In this document: positions 15,005 to 24,000 of the stretch, piece by piece
How positions within the stretch are numbered: the stretch's first letter is position 1
Layout of the letters: every line of letters starts with the position of its first letter
Assembly: GCA_045647745.1 (NCBI GenBank)
Contig: JAZRMQ010000044.1
Location: forward strand, 1-34,140
Direction of reading: 5' to 3'
Length of the DNA: 34,140 nt
Source of the DNA: HGM04593 sp045647745
Lineage (GTDB): Bacteria > Bacteroidota > Bacteroidia > Bacteroidales > Bacteroidaceae
The notes under the pieces: generated by a model
What the model saw: only the letters and a program-made list of their open reading frames with translations
Told to the model about the DNA's origin: nothing
Database searches by the model: none
Program-made: the position numbers and the translations under genes

Positions 15005-17437
15005 TTATTTGTTCAGATATATTTTCACATTCTTGTACCCTTTGTCGGTGATTACACAAGCAATATAAAGCCCCTCTTTGATGCCGGCAGTGCTGATTGT
15101 TGCGCCGTTGGTGCTGGCAATCTTTGCCGCGTCGATAGTGTAGAGCATAATGGCTTTTACATCGCAGTTGCCTGTGACAACAAGCGTCTCGCCTTGCTGT
15201 GTAATAGTAACGTCGGTGGCCTCTTCAAGCTCCTCGATGTTGGTGGGGTAGCTTGCCTCGTTTGTGTTCGGGGTAAAATAGGCCTTGAGGTTTACATTGT
15301 GGTCGACGGTGAAGGTGTACTCGGCGTCGGTAGATACCACCACGCCCTCCTCGCGCCAGCAGACAAATTGTGCTGTGCCGTAGGCTGTGGCTGTGGCTGT
15401 GAGTGTGGTGCCGTAGGCGTGGCTGCCGGCGCTGCTTGACAACTCGGCTTTTCCGCGCTCCCAAGAGTTAACGCTCACCGTTGCGGTGCGCTTCTCTTGC
15501 GCCTGTGTTACGTTGATGTGCCAATCGTAGATGAAGCCGTAAACCTCGTCCTCGGCAAGGTCGAGCCCGTTGCTGTTCACGCGCAAGCGCATACGTGTCT
15601 GTGTCTCGGCGGCCCACTCGGGAACAGTTGCATTTGCTGTGGCTGTTGTGCCGCTGATGTTCAGCGGAACGGCTGTTTCAAAAACTCCGTCGCTGTTCCA
15701 GTCAAAGTGTGCTGTGATATTGAGGTCGGTTGCGGCGCTGCCCGATAGTGTGGCGTCGAGGGTTAACTCTTGGCCTTTGGTTACCGTTCCTTTATCGGCG
15801 GCATATACAACGTGCCAGCTGCCGGGCTTTGACGATGCCTCGTAGACAATATTGTTCAGCACGCCTTCGCCGTGCAGTGTGGCTCTTGTAATGTAGTTGC
15901 TGCCGGTTGAACCGCAGGGGTTATTGTAGATTTTCAGCTTGCGCTGGAACGTGCTGCGCAGGCGTGTGAAGCGGAAAAGGCTCTCGCCGTCGACGGTGAG
16001 GGTTGTGCCGTTGCTTGCAAAGCTAAAATAGCCTTTTTGTGTCTTGTCGGCATTGACTTTCCACGTTGTTGCAAGGCCTGCGCCTGTGACGGGCTTGCCG
16101 TCGGCAATGCCAACGACAATGTCGGGCTCTGCTGCCGATGCAATCTTGTAGCCTGTGCTGTTGCTTGTGCCTACGAAATACCACTCTTGGCTCTCGTCAA
16201 AGGTATCGGGGGTGGCAAGGGTGAGGTTGCCATCGACGATGGTCAGGTGCTTGCCGCTTGTGCTCTCTACGTTGTAGCTTGCGCCAATATTGCCAATGGC
16301 TGTGCTTGGTTCAAAGGCGCGCACCTCGTAAAGGTCGGGGGTCTCAACTAATTTCCAATATGAGCCGTCGTCGTATGTCCCGTTCTGTTGTGTCACCCAA
16401 GTGATTACATACTCCGACGCGCCGTCTTTGTTCAAGGCGCGAGGGCCGGCGCTCTCGTTGTTGTAGTTGGCGCAGTCGGTTGAGCTAAAATAGTGCAGCC
16501 CTGTTTTTACGTTGCTTTTTCCAACATAATATTCCACAGGAGAGGGACTGGTTGTGATTTTTGATGCTGATGCCGGGGTTAGGTTACAACTACCCATATA
16601 ACGGCCTGTGGCGGTGTTTTTTATGTGGTAGCAGTTCTCTTTATCGGTTGGTATGAACATCCAGAATTGTGCCTTTGTGTTGTTCTGCGATTGAACGCTC
16701 ATACGATGGTCGGCATCCTCGGTGATGTAGTTGGTGCCGGTGTTTTTCCACTGTATGTAGTAGACTTTGTAGTCGCCGTCGGGAGCAGGCTCGGGTTCGG
16801 GCTCAGGCTCCGGAGCCGGTGTCTCGCCGTCTGTGCTCAAGCGCACCTCGCCGAGGCCAAAGAAACAGCCTTCGTTTGTGGCGCCCTTGCTGATGGTTAA
16901 TTTGATTGTGAGGCTGCCGTTGGAATTTACTGTTGCTCCGGTGACGTTCCACATTTTGTGTACTCCGTTTTGACCGTTCACACCGGCAGCAATGTCAATA
17001 TTGTCGAGAGTGCCGAACGTTGTGTTGTTCACAGTTGCGGCAATATTCCATTGGCGCACTTTGTTGTCGTTGTTCGCTTGGTAGCCGCCACCGCTGTTAA
17101 GCGCGTGAATATCAAGCCCAATGGCGTTGAATGTGAAGCCTGCAGGCACGCCGCTGATGGTGAAAACAAGGTCGATTGTCGGGTTGCTGTTGCCGTTTAC
17201 GTTGGGGCAGAGAATGGCGTTTGTGATAGAACTCCCTGTGCCTTTGAACTCGTGTGTTGATGTCATTGCAGCCGAAGCTCCGCTAATGGCTGCTCCGCTT
17301 TCGTCGACAACGCTGATGGCTACGGTTGAGGCATTTGTGCCTGTGCGATTGAATTTCAGGCCAATGCTCTGTGCCGCGAATGCTTGCCCTGATACCACGA
17401 GAAGCATTGCCAGAATGGTTAAGTAGAGTTTCTTCAT
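15005..17437 (-). CDS. Multidomain secreted non-catalytic protein, likely glycan- or surface-binding
   Basis: 810 residues. A signal peptide (MKKLYLTILAMLLVVSGQAFA) is followed by a beta-sandwich-like module (~25-200), a PEPEPEPEP linker (~205-218), two ricin-like regions (~220-370 and ~380-500, with HIKNTATGRYMG and NVESTSGKHLTIVDG), and a GEVED-like module (~515-640, HFDWNSDGVFE). An InlB/Flg_new-type repeat (~653-719) and a C-terminal region resembling a Por-secretion sorting domain (~735-810, ending KNVKIYLNK) complete it. I see no catalytic motif. It is the first gene of an operon with the sulfatase, so a role in holding the cell or the enzyme on a sulfated glycan is plausible but inferred. 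Module types are shared with the giant protease/sialidase. Confidence 0.8.
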   Translation of the reverse strand: MKKLYLTILAMLLVVSGQAFAAQSIGLKFNRTGTNASTVAISVVDESGAAISGASAAMTSTHEFKGTGSSITNAILCPNVNGNSNPTIDLVFTISGVPAGFTFNAIGLDIHALNSGGGYQANNDNKVRQWNIAATVNNTTFGTLDNIDIAAGVNGQNGVHKMWNVTGATVNSNGSLTIKLTISKGATNEGCFFGLGEVRLSTDGETPAPEPEPEPEPAPDGDYKVYYIQWKNTGTNYITEDADHRMSVQSQNNTKAQFWMFIPTDKENCYHIKNTATGRYMGSCNLTPASASKITTSPSPVEYYVGKSNVKTGLHYFSSTDCANYNNESAGPRALNKDGASEYVITWVTQQNGTYDDGSYWKLVETPDLYEVRAFEPSTAIGNIGASYNVESTSGKHLTIVDGNLTLATPDTFDESQEWYFVGTSNSTGYKIASAAEPDIVVGIADGKPVTGAGLATTWKVNADKTQKGYFSFASNGTTLTVDGESLFRFTRLRSTFQRKLKIYNNPCGSTGSNYITRATLHGEGVLNNIVYEASSKPGSWHVVYAADKGTVTKGQELTLDATLSGSAATDLNITAHFDWNSDGVFETAVPLNISGTTATANATVPEWAAETQTRMRLRVNSNGLDLAEDEVYGFIYDWHINVTQAQEKRTATVSVNSWERGKAELSSSAGSHAYGTTLTATATAYGTAQFVCWREEGVVVSTDAEYTFTVDHNVNLKAYFTPNTNEASYPTNIEELEEATDVTITQQGETLVVTGNCDVKAIMLYTIDAAKIASTNGATISTAGIKEGLYIACVITDKGYKNVKIYLNK

Positions 17438-17511
17438 AAAATGGAAAATTATTGGTAAAAATAGTAATTTATTTTTAAAAAGTCTCCTTTTTACATTTTT
17501 AAATGGTTTAT

Positions 17512-17551
17512 AAAAAACGGAGCAGGTCTTTTTGAGAAGTCCCTGCTCCGC
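17512..17551 (-). terminator. Strong intrinsic terminator
   Basis: Arms cggagcagg (17518-17526) and cctgctccg (17542-17550) form a GC-rich stem. On the minus strand six T residues follow (17517-17512). It ends transcription coming from the SemiSWEET gene or from the structured stretch between, upstream of the 810-residue protein gene. Confidence 0.8.
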
Positions 17552-17660
17552 AATTGCACCCCGCAGGGCACCACTGCCGCGGTGCTGCCTGCGACTATTG
17601 CTGCAAGCGCCCTTGATGGGGTAATGCTCGTCCGGCGTTGTGCGCTGTTGCCGGCTGGTG
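17552..17660 (-). ncRNA. Possible structured small RNA ahead of the terminator
   Basis: This GC-rich gene-free stretch holds nested complementary arms. cgcagggcacc (17562-17572) pairs with ggtgc-tg-cctgcg (17581-17593), ttgca (17554-17558) pairs with tgcaa (17602-17606), and a further ccggc/gccgg pair lies near 17632-17655. It ends directly at the intrinsic terminator at 17512-17551. It could be an independent small RNA or the structured 3' end of the SemiSWEET transcript. I do not recognise a known RNA family, and I saw no signal-recognition-particle or tmRNA hallmark. Confidence 0.3.
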
Positions 17661-17667
17661 GCGTTGC

Positions 17668-17961
17668 TTATGATTTACGCTTTTTAATGTAGTCGTTGTG
17701 CATTTTTATTGCAAAGATGATGGCGCTGCAAGTGCCGGTTACGGCGTTGGTGATGAACATTGACCAAATTATGTTTGGGCGGTGTAACAATCCTTGCAGC
17801 ATAAAGGCAAAAGCACCGATGGCCATCATCAAGAATGTGGGCAGGGCAATGCCGTTGGTGTTGCGGGTGCGTATGGTGGTTATTGCTTGTGGCAGGAAGC
17901 CTAAAATAAGTCCGATGCTTGCCACATAGCCGCAGATGGTGTAAAAAACAGTTTGCTCCAT
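17668..17961 (-). CDS. SemiSWEET-type sugar transporter
   Basis: 97 residues with three predicted membrane helices. The PQ-loop motif is GFLPQAITT (Pro24-Gln25), followed by RTRNTNGIALPTFLM and a third helix beginning near NAVTGTCSAIIFA. This matches the small bacterial SemiSWEET/MtN3 family, which works as a dimer to move sugars across the inner membrane. Length is typical. It lies 113 bp after prmA, in the same direction, and its transcript probably ends at the terminator at 17512-17551. Substrate unknown. Confidence 0.85.
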   Translation of the reverse strand: MEQTVFYTICGYVASIGLILGFLPQAITTIRTRNTNGIALPTFLMMAIGAFAFMLQGLLHRPNIIWSMFITNAVTGTCSAIIFAIKMHNDYIKKRKS

Positions 17962-18074
17962 TGTTTTTTATATAATAACAACGAAGCAAACAAAAAGTTT
18001 TTAATAATGCTGTTTTTTTTGAGTTTTTTTGTTTTTCTGTGCAACAGAAGGTGTCAAAGAACTTGGCAAGCGGA

Positions 18075-18923
18075 TTACTCTTTCTCAAATCTTATCATTG
18101 CCCAACGGTTGTCCTCGGCATAGTCGAGGTAACGCAAGCCGTGGAGTGCTGCCTCGGCCTTCAGAACCTCCATATCATCGGTGTAGAAGCCGCTGATGAA
18201 TAGCAAAGAGCCTGTGTGCATTGCTTTTACATAATTCTTTATATCGGCAAGCAGGATATTGCGGTTGATGTTGGCTATGACAATATCAAAGCTGTCGCTC
18301 TCCTTTATTGCGTCGGCACCGCCAAGGCGCACCTCAATATCGGGGGTGTTGTTGAGTGTGATATTTTCTTTTGCATTTTCAAAAGCAAACTCGTCAATAT
18401 CAATGGCTACAACGTTTGAGGCACCGTGCTTGCGGGCAAGAATGGCAAGCAGGGCTGTGCCGCAGCCCATATCAAGAACGCTCTTGCCGTTCATCTCCTC
18501 GGCAAGAATAGCGCGGAGCATATGGCAGGTGGTCTGGTGGTAGCCTGTGCCGAACGCCATTTTAGGGTCGATGAGAATATCGTAACGCGCTGCGGGTATA
18601 TCTTTGTGGAAGGTGCTGTGGATTACGCAATCCTCGCCAAGCACGATGGGCTGAAAATAGTTCTTCTCCCACTCGGCGTTCCAGTCCTCGCCCTCGATAA
18701 ATTCGTCGGTGTAGCTGATTGTGTAGCCTTCGATGGGGAACGCTGCAACAACGGCGGCAACAGCATCAGCATCGTACTGCGCTTGTGGCGCATAGGCCGA
18801 CATTCCATCCTCCTCGGGCAAAAAGCTCTCAAAACCCACCTCGGCAAGCAGTGCTGCAAGAACATCGGTGGCAACCTCCTCATTGGGGGTGACTGTAAAT
18901 TTTACTCTTGTATAATCGTTCAT
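18075..18923 (-). CDS. prmA: Ribosomal protein L11 methyltransferase
   Basis: 282 residues from the ATG at 18923. I chose this start because the family begins near MNDYTRVKF; a start 19 codons upstream would overlap the MATE gene and add an unrelated leader. An N-terminal L11-binding region (~1-100) is followed by the PrmA signature MAFGTGYHQTT (122-132), the SAM-binding loop VLDMGCGTALLA (~149-160), the acidic AIDIDEFA strand and NINRN (218-222). It methylates ribosomal protein L11 in the cytosol (family knowledge). It lies 49 bp after the MATE gene, probably in the same operon. Confidence 0.93.
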   Translation of the reverse strand: MNDYTRVKFTVTPNEEVATDVLAALLAEVGFESFLPEEDGMSAYAPQAQYDADAVAAVVAAFPIEGYTISYTDEFIEGEDWNAEWEKNYFQPIVLGEDCVIHSTFHKDIPAARYDILIDPKMAFGTGYHQTTCHMLRAILAEEMNGKSVLDMGCGTALLAILARKHGASNVVAIDIDEFAFENAKENITLNNTPDIEVRLGGADAIKESDSFDIVIANINRNILLADIKNYVKAMHTGSLLFISGFYTDDMEVLKAEAALHGLRYLDYAEDNRWAMIRFEKE

Positions 18924-18972
18924 AATTGTTGATATTTTTATAATTGGTTGTGCTTGTTTTGTGCCTAAAATG

Positions 18973-20319
18973 TTATGCAAGCGCGGAGGCTTCTCTTTTG
19001 CGCAGTGTGCTCTTAAATCTAAAATAGAACATTAAGCCGGCTGTGGTGAGCCCGAACGGGAACGACATCCACACACCGGGCAGTCCCATTTTGAATACAA
19101 AGCCAAAGATGTAGCCGGCGGGTAGTGACACTAAAAAGTAGGCTATGAATGCGTATAGCATAACCGGCTTGACGTCGGCTATCCCACGGAGCGCATTGGA
19201 GTAGTTGCATTGCATTCCATCGCCGAACTGGTAGAGAATGAATGGGATAGCAAGTTGTGCTGTCATCAGTGCCACCTCGGTGTCGTCGGTGAAAAAGCTG
19301 CCTAAATGGTTGCGTAAAAGGTATATCAGCGCCGATGCGGCAACGGCCATAATCAAAATGAGGTGAAAACCGGCGCTTGCGGTGCGGCGTATGCCGTGTG
19401 TGTTGTCTGAACCATTGTGGTTGCTTGTCATCACAGCCACTGCTGCTGCCATTCCATAGTACATCATAAAGCCAATTTGTCCCACGGTGCACATTATCTG
19501 GTGGGCGGCAAGGGCGGTGGCTCCAATCCAGCCAACCATAATGGTGGCGAGGCTGAACGAGGCTGTCTCCAGTCCCATTTGTGTGGCTATTGGTAACCCC
19601 AGATGCAGTAGCTCTCTTTGGCGCAGCTTGGTTATTTTTGTCTGCTTAAAGCCCTCTACGTAATTTTTATAGCGTTTTTTCTTGAAGAAGATTACAAGAA
19701 AAATTGCCAGCATTGCTATTCGTGACAGCAGGGTGGATATTCCGGCACCAAGAAGGCCAAGCTCGGGCAGCCCGCACTTACCAAAAATGAGCAGATAGTT
19801 GCCGATTATGTTCAGCAAATTGCCACTGAGCAGTATCCACATTGATGTCTTTGTGTCGGTGATGCCATCGGCAAACTGCTTAAAGGCGTTGAAAAGCAGA
19901 ATGAATGGTATTGACAGCAACAGGATAATATAGTAGGGGCGCATAAGCTCCAGTAGCTCCACCGGTTGCCCAAGATTGCCGATATTCAGATAGAGCGCCA
20001 ACATTGCCAACACAAGCAGCAACGCGATGCCGCAGTTTGATACAAGGGCGTTCTTTAACATTCCGCCGGCGTCGGGGAATTTTCCTTTGCCAAAGAGCTT
20101 GCCAATGATGGGGGTGAGCCCGTAGGAGAAGCCTGTGGCAAAGATTATTGCAAGGTTGAACATATTGTTCACAAAGCTCGCTGCCGCAAGGTCGTTTGCT
20201 CCGTGCTGCCCCACCATAAAGGTGTCGGCAAAGGACACGAAGATTATCCCCAACTGTCCTATGACAATGGGGAGCCCCAGCCGGATAAGCTCTTTATAGT
20301 GGGTGACAAAGGGTTTCAT
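18973..20319 (-). CDS. MATE family efflux transporter
   Basis: 448 residues with about twelve hydrophobic segments. The N-terminus, ELIRLGLPIVIGQLGIIFVS followed by FADTFMVGQHG, is typical of MATE/NorM transporters. The second half repeats the pattern (LGLPIATQMGLETASFSLAT, MVGWIGATALAAHQI). These inner-membrane proteins export cationic drugs or metabolites using sodium or proton gradients. Its start lies one base after the FKBP stop codon, so the two genes are probably translationally coupled. Substrate unknown. Confidence 0.93.
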   Translation of the reverse strand: MKPFVTHYKELIRLGLPIVIGQLGIIFVSFADTFMVGQHGANDLAAASFVNNMFNLAIIFATGFSYGLTPIIGKLFGKGKFPDAGGMLKNALVSNCGIALLLVLAMLALYLNIGNLGQPVELLELMRPYYIILLLSIPFILLFNAFKQFADGITDTKTSMWILLSGNLLNIIGNYLLIFGKCGLPELGLLGAGISTLLSRIAMLAIFLVIFFKKKRYKNYVEGFKQTKITKLRQRELLHLGLPIATQMGLETASFSLATIMVGWIGATALAAHQIMCTVGQIGFMMYYGMAAAVAVMTSNHNGSDNTHGIRRTASAGFHLILIMAVAASALIYLLRNHLGSFFTDDTEVALMTAQLAIPFILYQFGDGMQCNYSNALRGIADVKPVMLYAFIAYFLVSLPAGYIFGFVFKMGLPGVWMSFPFGLTTAGLMFYFRFKSTLRKREASALA

Positions 20320-20320
20320 T

Positions 20321-20734
20321 TTACATTATTGCAACAAGCTCCATCTCAAAGATTAGTGTTGAATAGGCGGGGATTGGGCCGCTGTCGCGTGTGCCGTAGC
20401 CTAATTGGTAGGGGATATATACTATCCAATGGTCGCCTACACGCATTTGCGTGAGTGCAATTTGCCAGCCGACGATGAGGTCGTTCAGGCGAAAGGCCTC
20501 GGGGTAGCCGCGCTCCCAACTGTTGTCGAACACTTTGCCGTTGATGAGGCTGCCTTTGTAGTTTACGGTGACTACACTGCCGCCACGTGGGCTGCGGTCG
20601 CCGTCGCCTTGTTTGAGTATCTTCACAAGCACTCCTTGCGATATCTCAAAAAGCTCCTCCTCGCCGTCGCGCAACGCTTGCATAAAGGCCTCGTTGCGTA
20701 GCTTATATTCGTTGGTCTTTGGTTTTTTTGCCAT
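20321..20734 (-). CDS. FKBP-type peptidyl-prolyl isomerase, cytosolic
   Basis: 137 residues and no signal peptide. The FKBP fold covers about residues 35-137: VVTVNYKGSLINGKVFDNSW, VGWQIALTQMRVGDHWIVYI, PYQLGYG, and PAYSTLIFEMELVAI at the end. The start MAKKPKTNEYKLRNEAFMQA is basic and soluble. It catalyses cis-trans isomerisation of prolyl bonds in protein folding. In the second strand of the motif the usual GWxEAL is GWQIAL, so substrate handling may differ slightly. It sits 42 bp after the TSCPD gene and directly abuts the MATE gene. Confidence 0.92.
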   Translation of the reverse strand: MAKKPKTNEYKLRNEAFMQALRDGEEELFEISQGVLVKILKQGDGDRSPRGGSVVTVNYKGSLINGKVFDNSWERGYPEAFRLNDLIVGWQIALTQMRVGDHWIVYIPYQLGYGTRDSGPIPAYSTLIFEMELVAIM

Positions 20735-20776
20735 TGTTTATGGTTGTTGGGGCAATGCCCTTTTTTTATTTTCTTT

Positions 20777-21034
20777 TTATTCTGTCTCTTTCATCAATTC
20801 CTCTATTGCACGGCAAAGCTGGTCGGGGCAAGATGTTGGCTTGCCGTTGCAGCTTATTCCTTTGAGGCGCGCAATGACATCCTCGTATTTCATTCCTTTT
20901 ACCAAGCTGCTGATGCCTTGCAGATTGCCGTGGCAACCACCGTAAAATCGGACGTTTGTGATAATGCCATTCTCGCCCGATACTTCAATGTAGCGCGAGC
21001 AGGTGCCGTGTGTTGTGTAGGTTATTGTCTTCAT
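20777..21034 (-). CDS. TSCPD domain protein
   Basis: 85 residues, the whole of which is a TSCPD domain. It has GTCSRYIEV near the start, YGGCHGNLQGI in the middle and TSCPDQLCRAIEEL near the end. The cysteines are placed as expected for a metal-binding domain related to the C-terminal part of some ribonucleotide reductases. Free-standing versions are widespread in anaerobes and have no assigned function. It begins 12 bp after the hexosaminidase stop codon. Confidence 0.88.
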   Translation of the reverse strand: MKTITYTTHGTCSRYIEVSGENGIITNVRFYGGCHGNLQGISSLVKGMKYEDVIARLKGISCNGKPTSCPDQLCRAIEELMKETE

Positions 21035-21046
21035 TGTATGTCTCTG

Positions 21047-24000
21047 TTATTTGACAAATTGTTTTTTACCGTTTATAATGTAGATGCCACGTGTGGGGTT
21101 CTCAACCTTGCGGCCGGTGAGGTCGTAAATGCCTGTGTTCTCCGCTTTTTGCTCTGTGACCTCTTCGATGCCTGTGTTGCTCTTGGTGTAGATGATGGTT
21201 ATTTCAATGTTCTTTTGAACGTAGGCAAGCTCGTCGTAGATGGCGTTGCTCTCCTTTACGCTATAACCCTCAAAGATTGGTGTCAGCAAAGTGAATTGGT
21301 CGCCTCCCTTGATGTAGCGTACACCGCCGGCAAGCTCTTCGCCCTCTTCGTTGATGCATTTGTGGCTCACTGTAAAATAGGGGTGTGGAGTGTAGTTGTA
21401 GATGATGAACGGGTGGCCGTCGTCCCAGCCGGTGAAGGTGTTGTTGGAATTGCCGTTCCAATAGTAGTTGTTGCTTGTGCCCTTTACGCTCCACGTTGTG
21501 CCGTCGCTGTTAAGGCTGAAGGTAAAGCGTTCGGGGGTGCTGCCTCCTGTTACCAACGAACCGCGCTGCAGTTGTGGTATGTACACGCCGTAGTTGTTTG
21601 CTACCGTAAATTGGTTGCCGCTGCCCTCGAAATTCCAGATAAATCCCGGATTAGCGTCGCTGATGTTGTTGGTGGTGGTTATGCCGTCGCCTACATTTGT
21701 CACGCTCAAGAATCCACTGCGGTTTGTTTCGTCCTTTGCATTATATATAAGGTATGATGCTCCGCTCTGTAACTCGGTAACAGCTGTGCCAACGGCGGCT
21801 GCTCCCATAATACCCTCGGTGGTGTAGTTGGCCTCGATGATGGTGTCGGCTGTTGGGGTAAAGGTCTCCTCGCCACTCCATACAAGGCTCTCAAAATCAA
21901 AGAATTCTACCTCGGGGCGTGTGATTGTGTGTGTGCTGCCGATGGCGCAGGGGTATTTTATCTCTTTAATGTAGTTTCCGTCGGTGGTCACGCAGCGGTA
22001 GATGACATTGTAGGCGCTGCGCTCGTAGGTTACCTTTATGCTCTTGTTCTCGGCGATATTGTCGAATGTAGGAGCTTGGGTGGTGCCTGTTGCTTCGTAG
22101 GCTACAATGCTGTGGTTCTCGATAGCCGGTGCTGTGGCGGTATATGGCTTGCCGTCGACTGCTGCCTGATAGGCTTTTGTCAAAAGGTTGCCCTCTTGGT
22201 CGTAACACTCAAAGGTTACAAGGTGTGCTTTTTCATAAACCCAGCCTGTTCCTTGCGGGTAGATGCCTCCTTTGTTAAGAGTGTTGGGGTTGGTGGTTGC
22301 ACGCTCTGATGTGGGGCGCAATGCATCGTTGCCGCTCTTTATGCTGAAATCGCCGCTCTTGACGTTGTAGACATTGGTGAGCGTTGCTCCGTTTGCGCCT
22401 AATTTGACAGGAACGGTGGCATCGCTTATGTAACGGCCTGTGGCTACGTTGCGCAGCTTGAAGGTCTGTCCGGCGTCGGTGATGGTAGCATCGGTTATCT
22501 CCCAAACGTCTGCTCCGTACTCCTGCTGTGCCGCTGTTACATTGCTGCTGTTGTTGTCGTACATTGTCCAGCCGTTAAAGCGCTCGGTGTTGTTTACTAT
22601 GCGGTAGAATGTGCCCTCGGTGGGGTAGACAATATCAATGCTTGGCTCATTGGTGACCAAAGGACGGAACTCCCAAATACCGCCGTTGCCGTCGGCCGGG
22701 TCGCTCCAAAGGTTGATGGAGTAGGTCTGTCCGGGGCCGGCATAGTTGAGGCACATATTGGTGTCTGACACTTTTTGGCTGCGTATGCTGTAGTTGTAGT
22801 TGCTGCCGTTAGCGGCGTATGCCTTGTCGCCAAGGATAAAGTCGTAGTGGCGGTTGTTATCGTCATAATCCCAACGGCCTTTGTTGTCCTCGGCTGTCGG
22901 TGTGCCGTTTACCGAGCCGTTGGGCTTTGCCTTGTTGACGATTGCCCAGCGCTGTGGGTTGGCGGGGTCCTGTATGAAAGCCCATAGCTGATAGTTGTAG
23001 CCTTCGTTGTTCTCGTCCTCTATAATTTCGCTGTTCCACAGGCGGCCTGCCTTGGCATTGCCGGTGCCAATCTCGCTGGAATTTGCACGCAATAGCTGTA
23101 TGCAACGTCCTGCGCGAGCATCGGTAGCTGTTGTCACAATGCGGTACCACGTCTGTTGCTCGTCGGTCGATGGGGTGGGCATCACCTTTTCGTTGTTGTT
23201 GCTGCTGCTAAGGATATAGTGACGGCCGTATTCGTAGTTGTTGTAGTTGAGCAACAGGGTGTCTTTTGTGATGCGCTGCTGAAAATCGCTGAAGTTTTTC
23301 TTTGCGGCAGGTGTCCAGCCGGTCTCGGCAATGGCGATGAGGCGGGGCAGGGCAAGGTATTCGAGCAGATAGTTGCTTTGTACGTGTTCGGTCCAGAATG
23401 TGCCTTGCACGCCGACGTAATATTTTTGCAGTTCGGCAGGAACGCTGCTGGGAACGGGTACGTAGTTGTAGGTCTTTTCAACGGTGTCGTCGCCGTATCC
23501 GGCACCAGTGGGCTCACCCGGGTTGGTGCTCTGCTTGCGGTTGATGTAGTAAGGTCCCCACGGCGTGATGACCGATTTCATTCCGTATTGCGCTGCTTTG
23601 AGTGCGCAGGGCTGCACCTGTCCGCTCTCCCAGCACATCATCATTCCGCCTGTGCCTTTGATGAGCTCTTCGTTGGTGCCGCCGGCGGTGAGGCTCTCGT
23701 TCCACATTATAACGGTGCGTTTTTTGTCGCCCTCTTTTTGTGTTACGTAGTCTGATATTTCACGTACAAAGTGCGATTGCAGTTCGCGCACGTTGGTGTA
23801 GTTCATTTTTTGCATAAGTGCCTGGCACTCGGCGTTGTCCTGCCAAGCGTTGGTGGGTGTCTCGTCGCCGCCAATGTGAATTTGCTTGTAGGGGAATACC
23901 TCTATCACCTCGTCGATGACATCTTTTACAAATTGTACGGCGTGGGGGTTGGCTACGTTGAGCACGTCGCTGAAGATTCCTCCGCTTACCTGAACGCTGT

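Noticed and set aside
17552..17660. Signal-recognition-particle RNA or tmRNA
   Set aside because: No GGAAGCAGCC-type SRP loop, no tRNA-like ends and no tag-peptide frame.
18924..18980. Upstream start for prmA
   Set aside because: It overlaps the MATE stop region and adds 19 residues that do not fit the family; the ATG at 18923 matches known N-termini.
20744..21757. 337-codon plus-strand frame opposite the GH20 and TSCPD genes
   Set aside because: Antisense shadow spanning two well-supported minus-strand genes.
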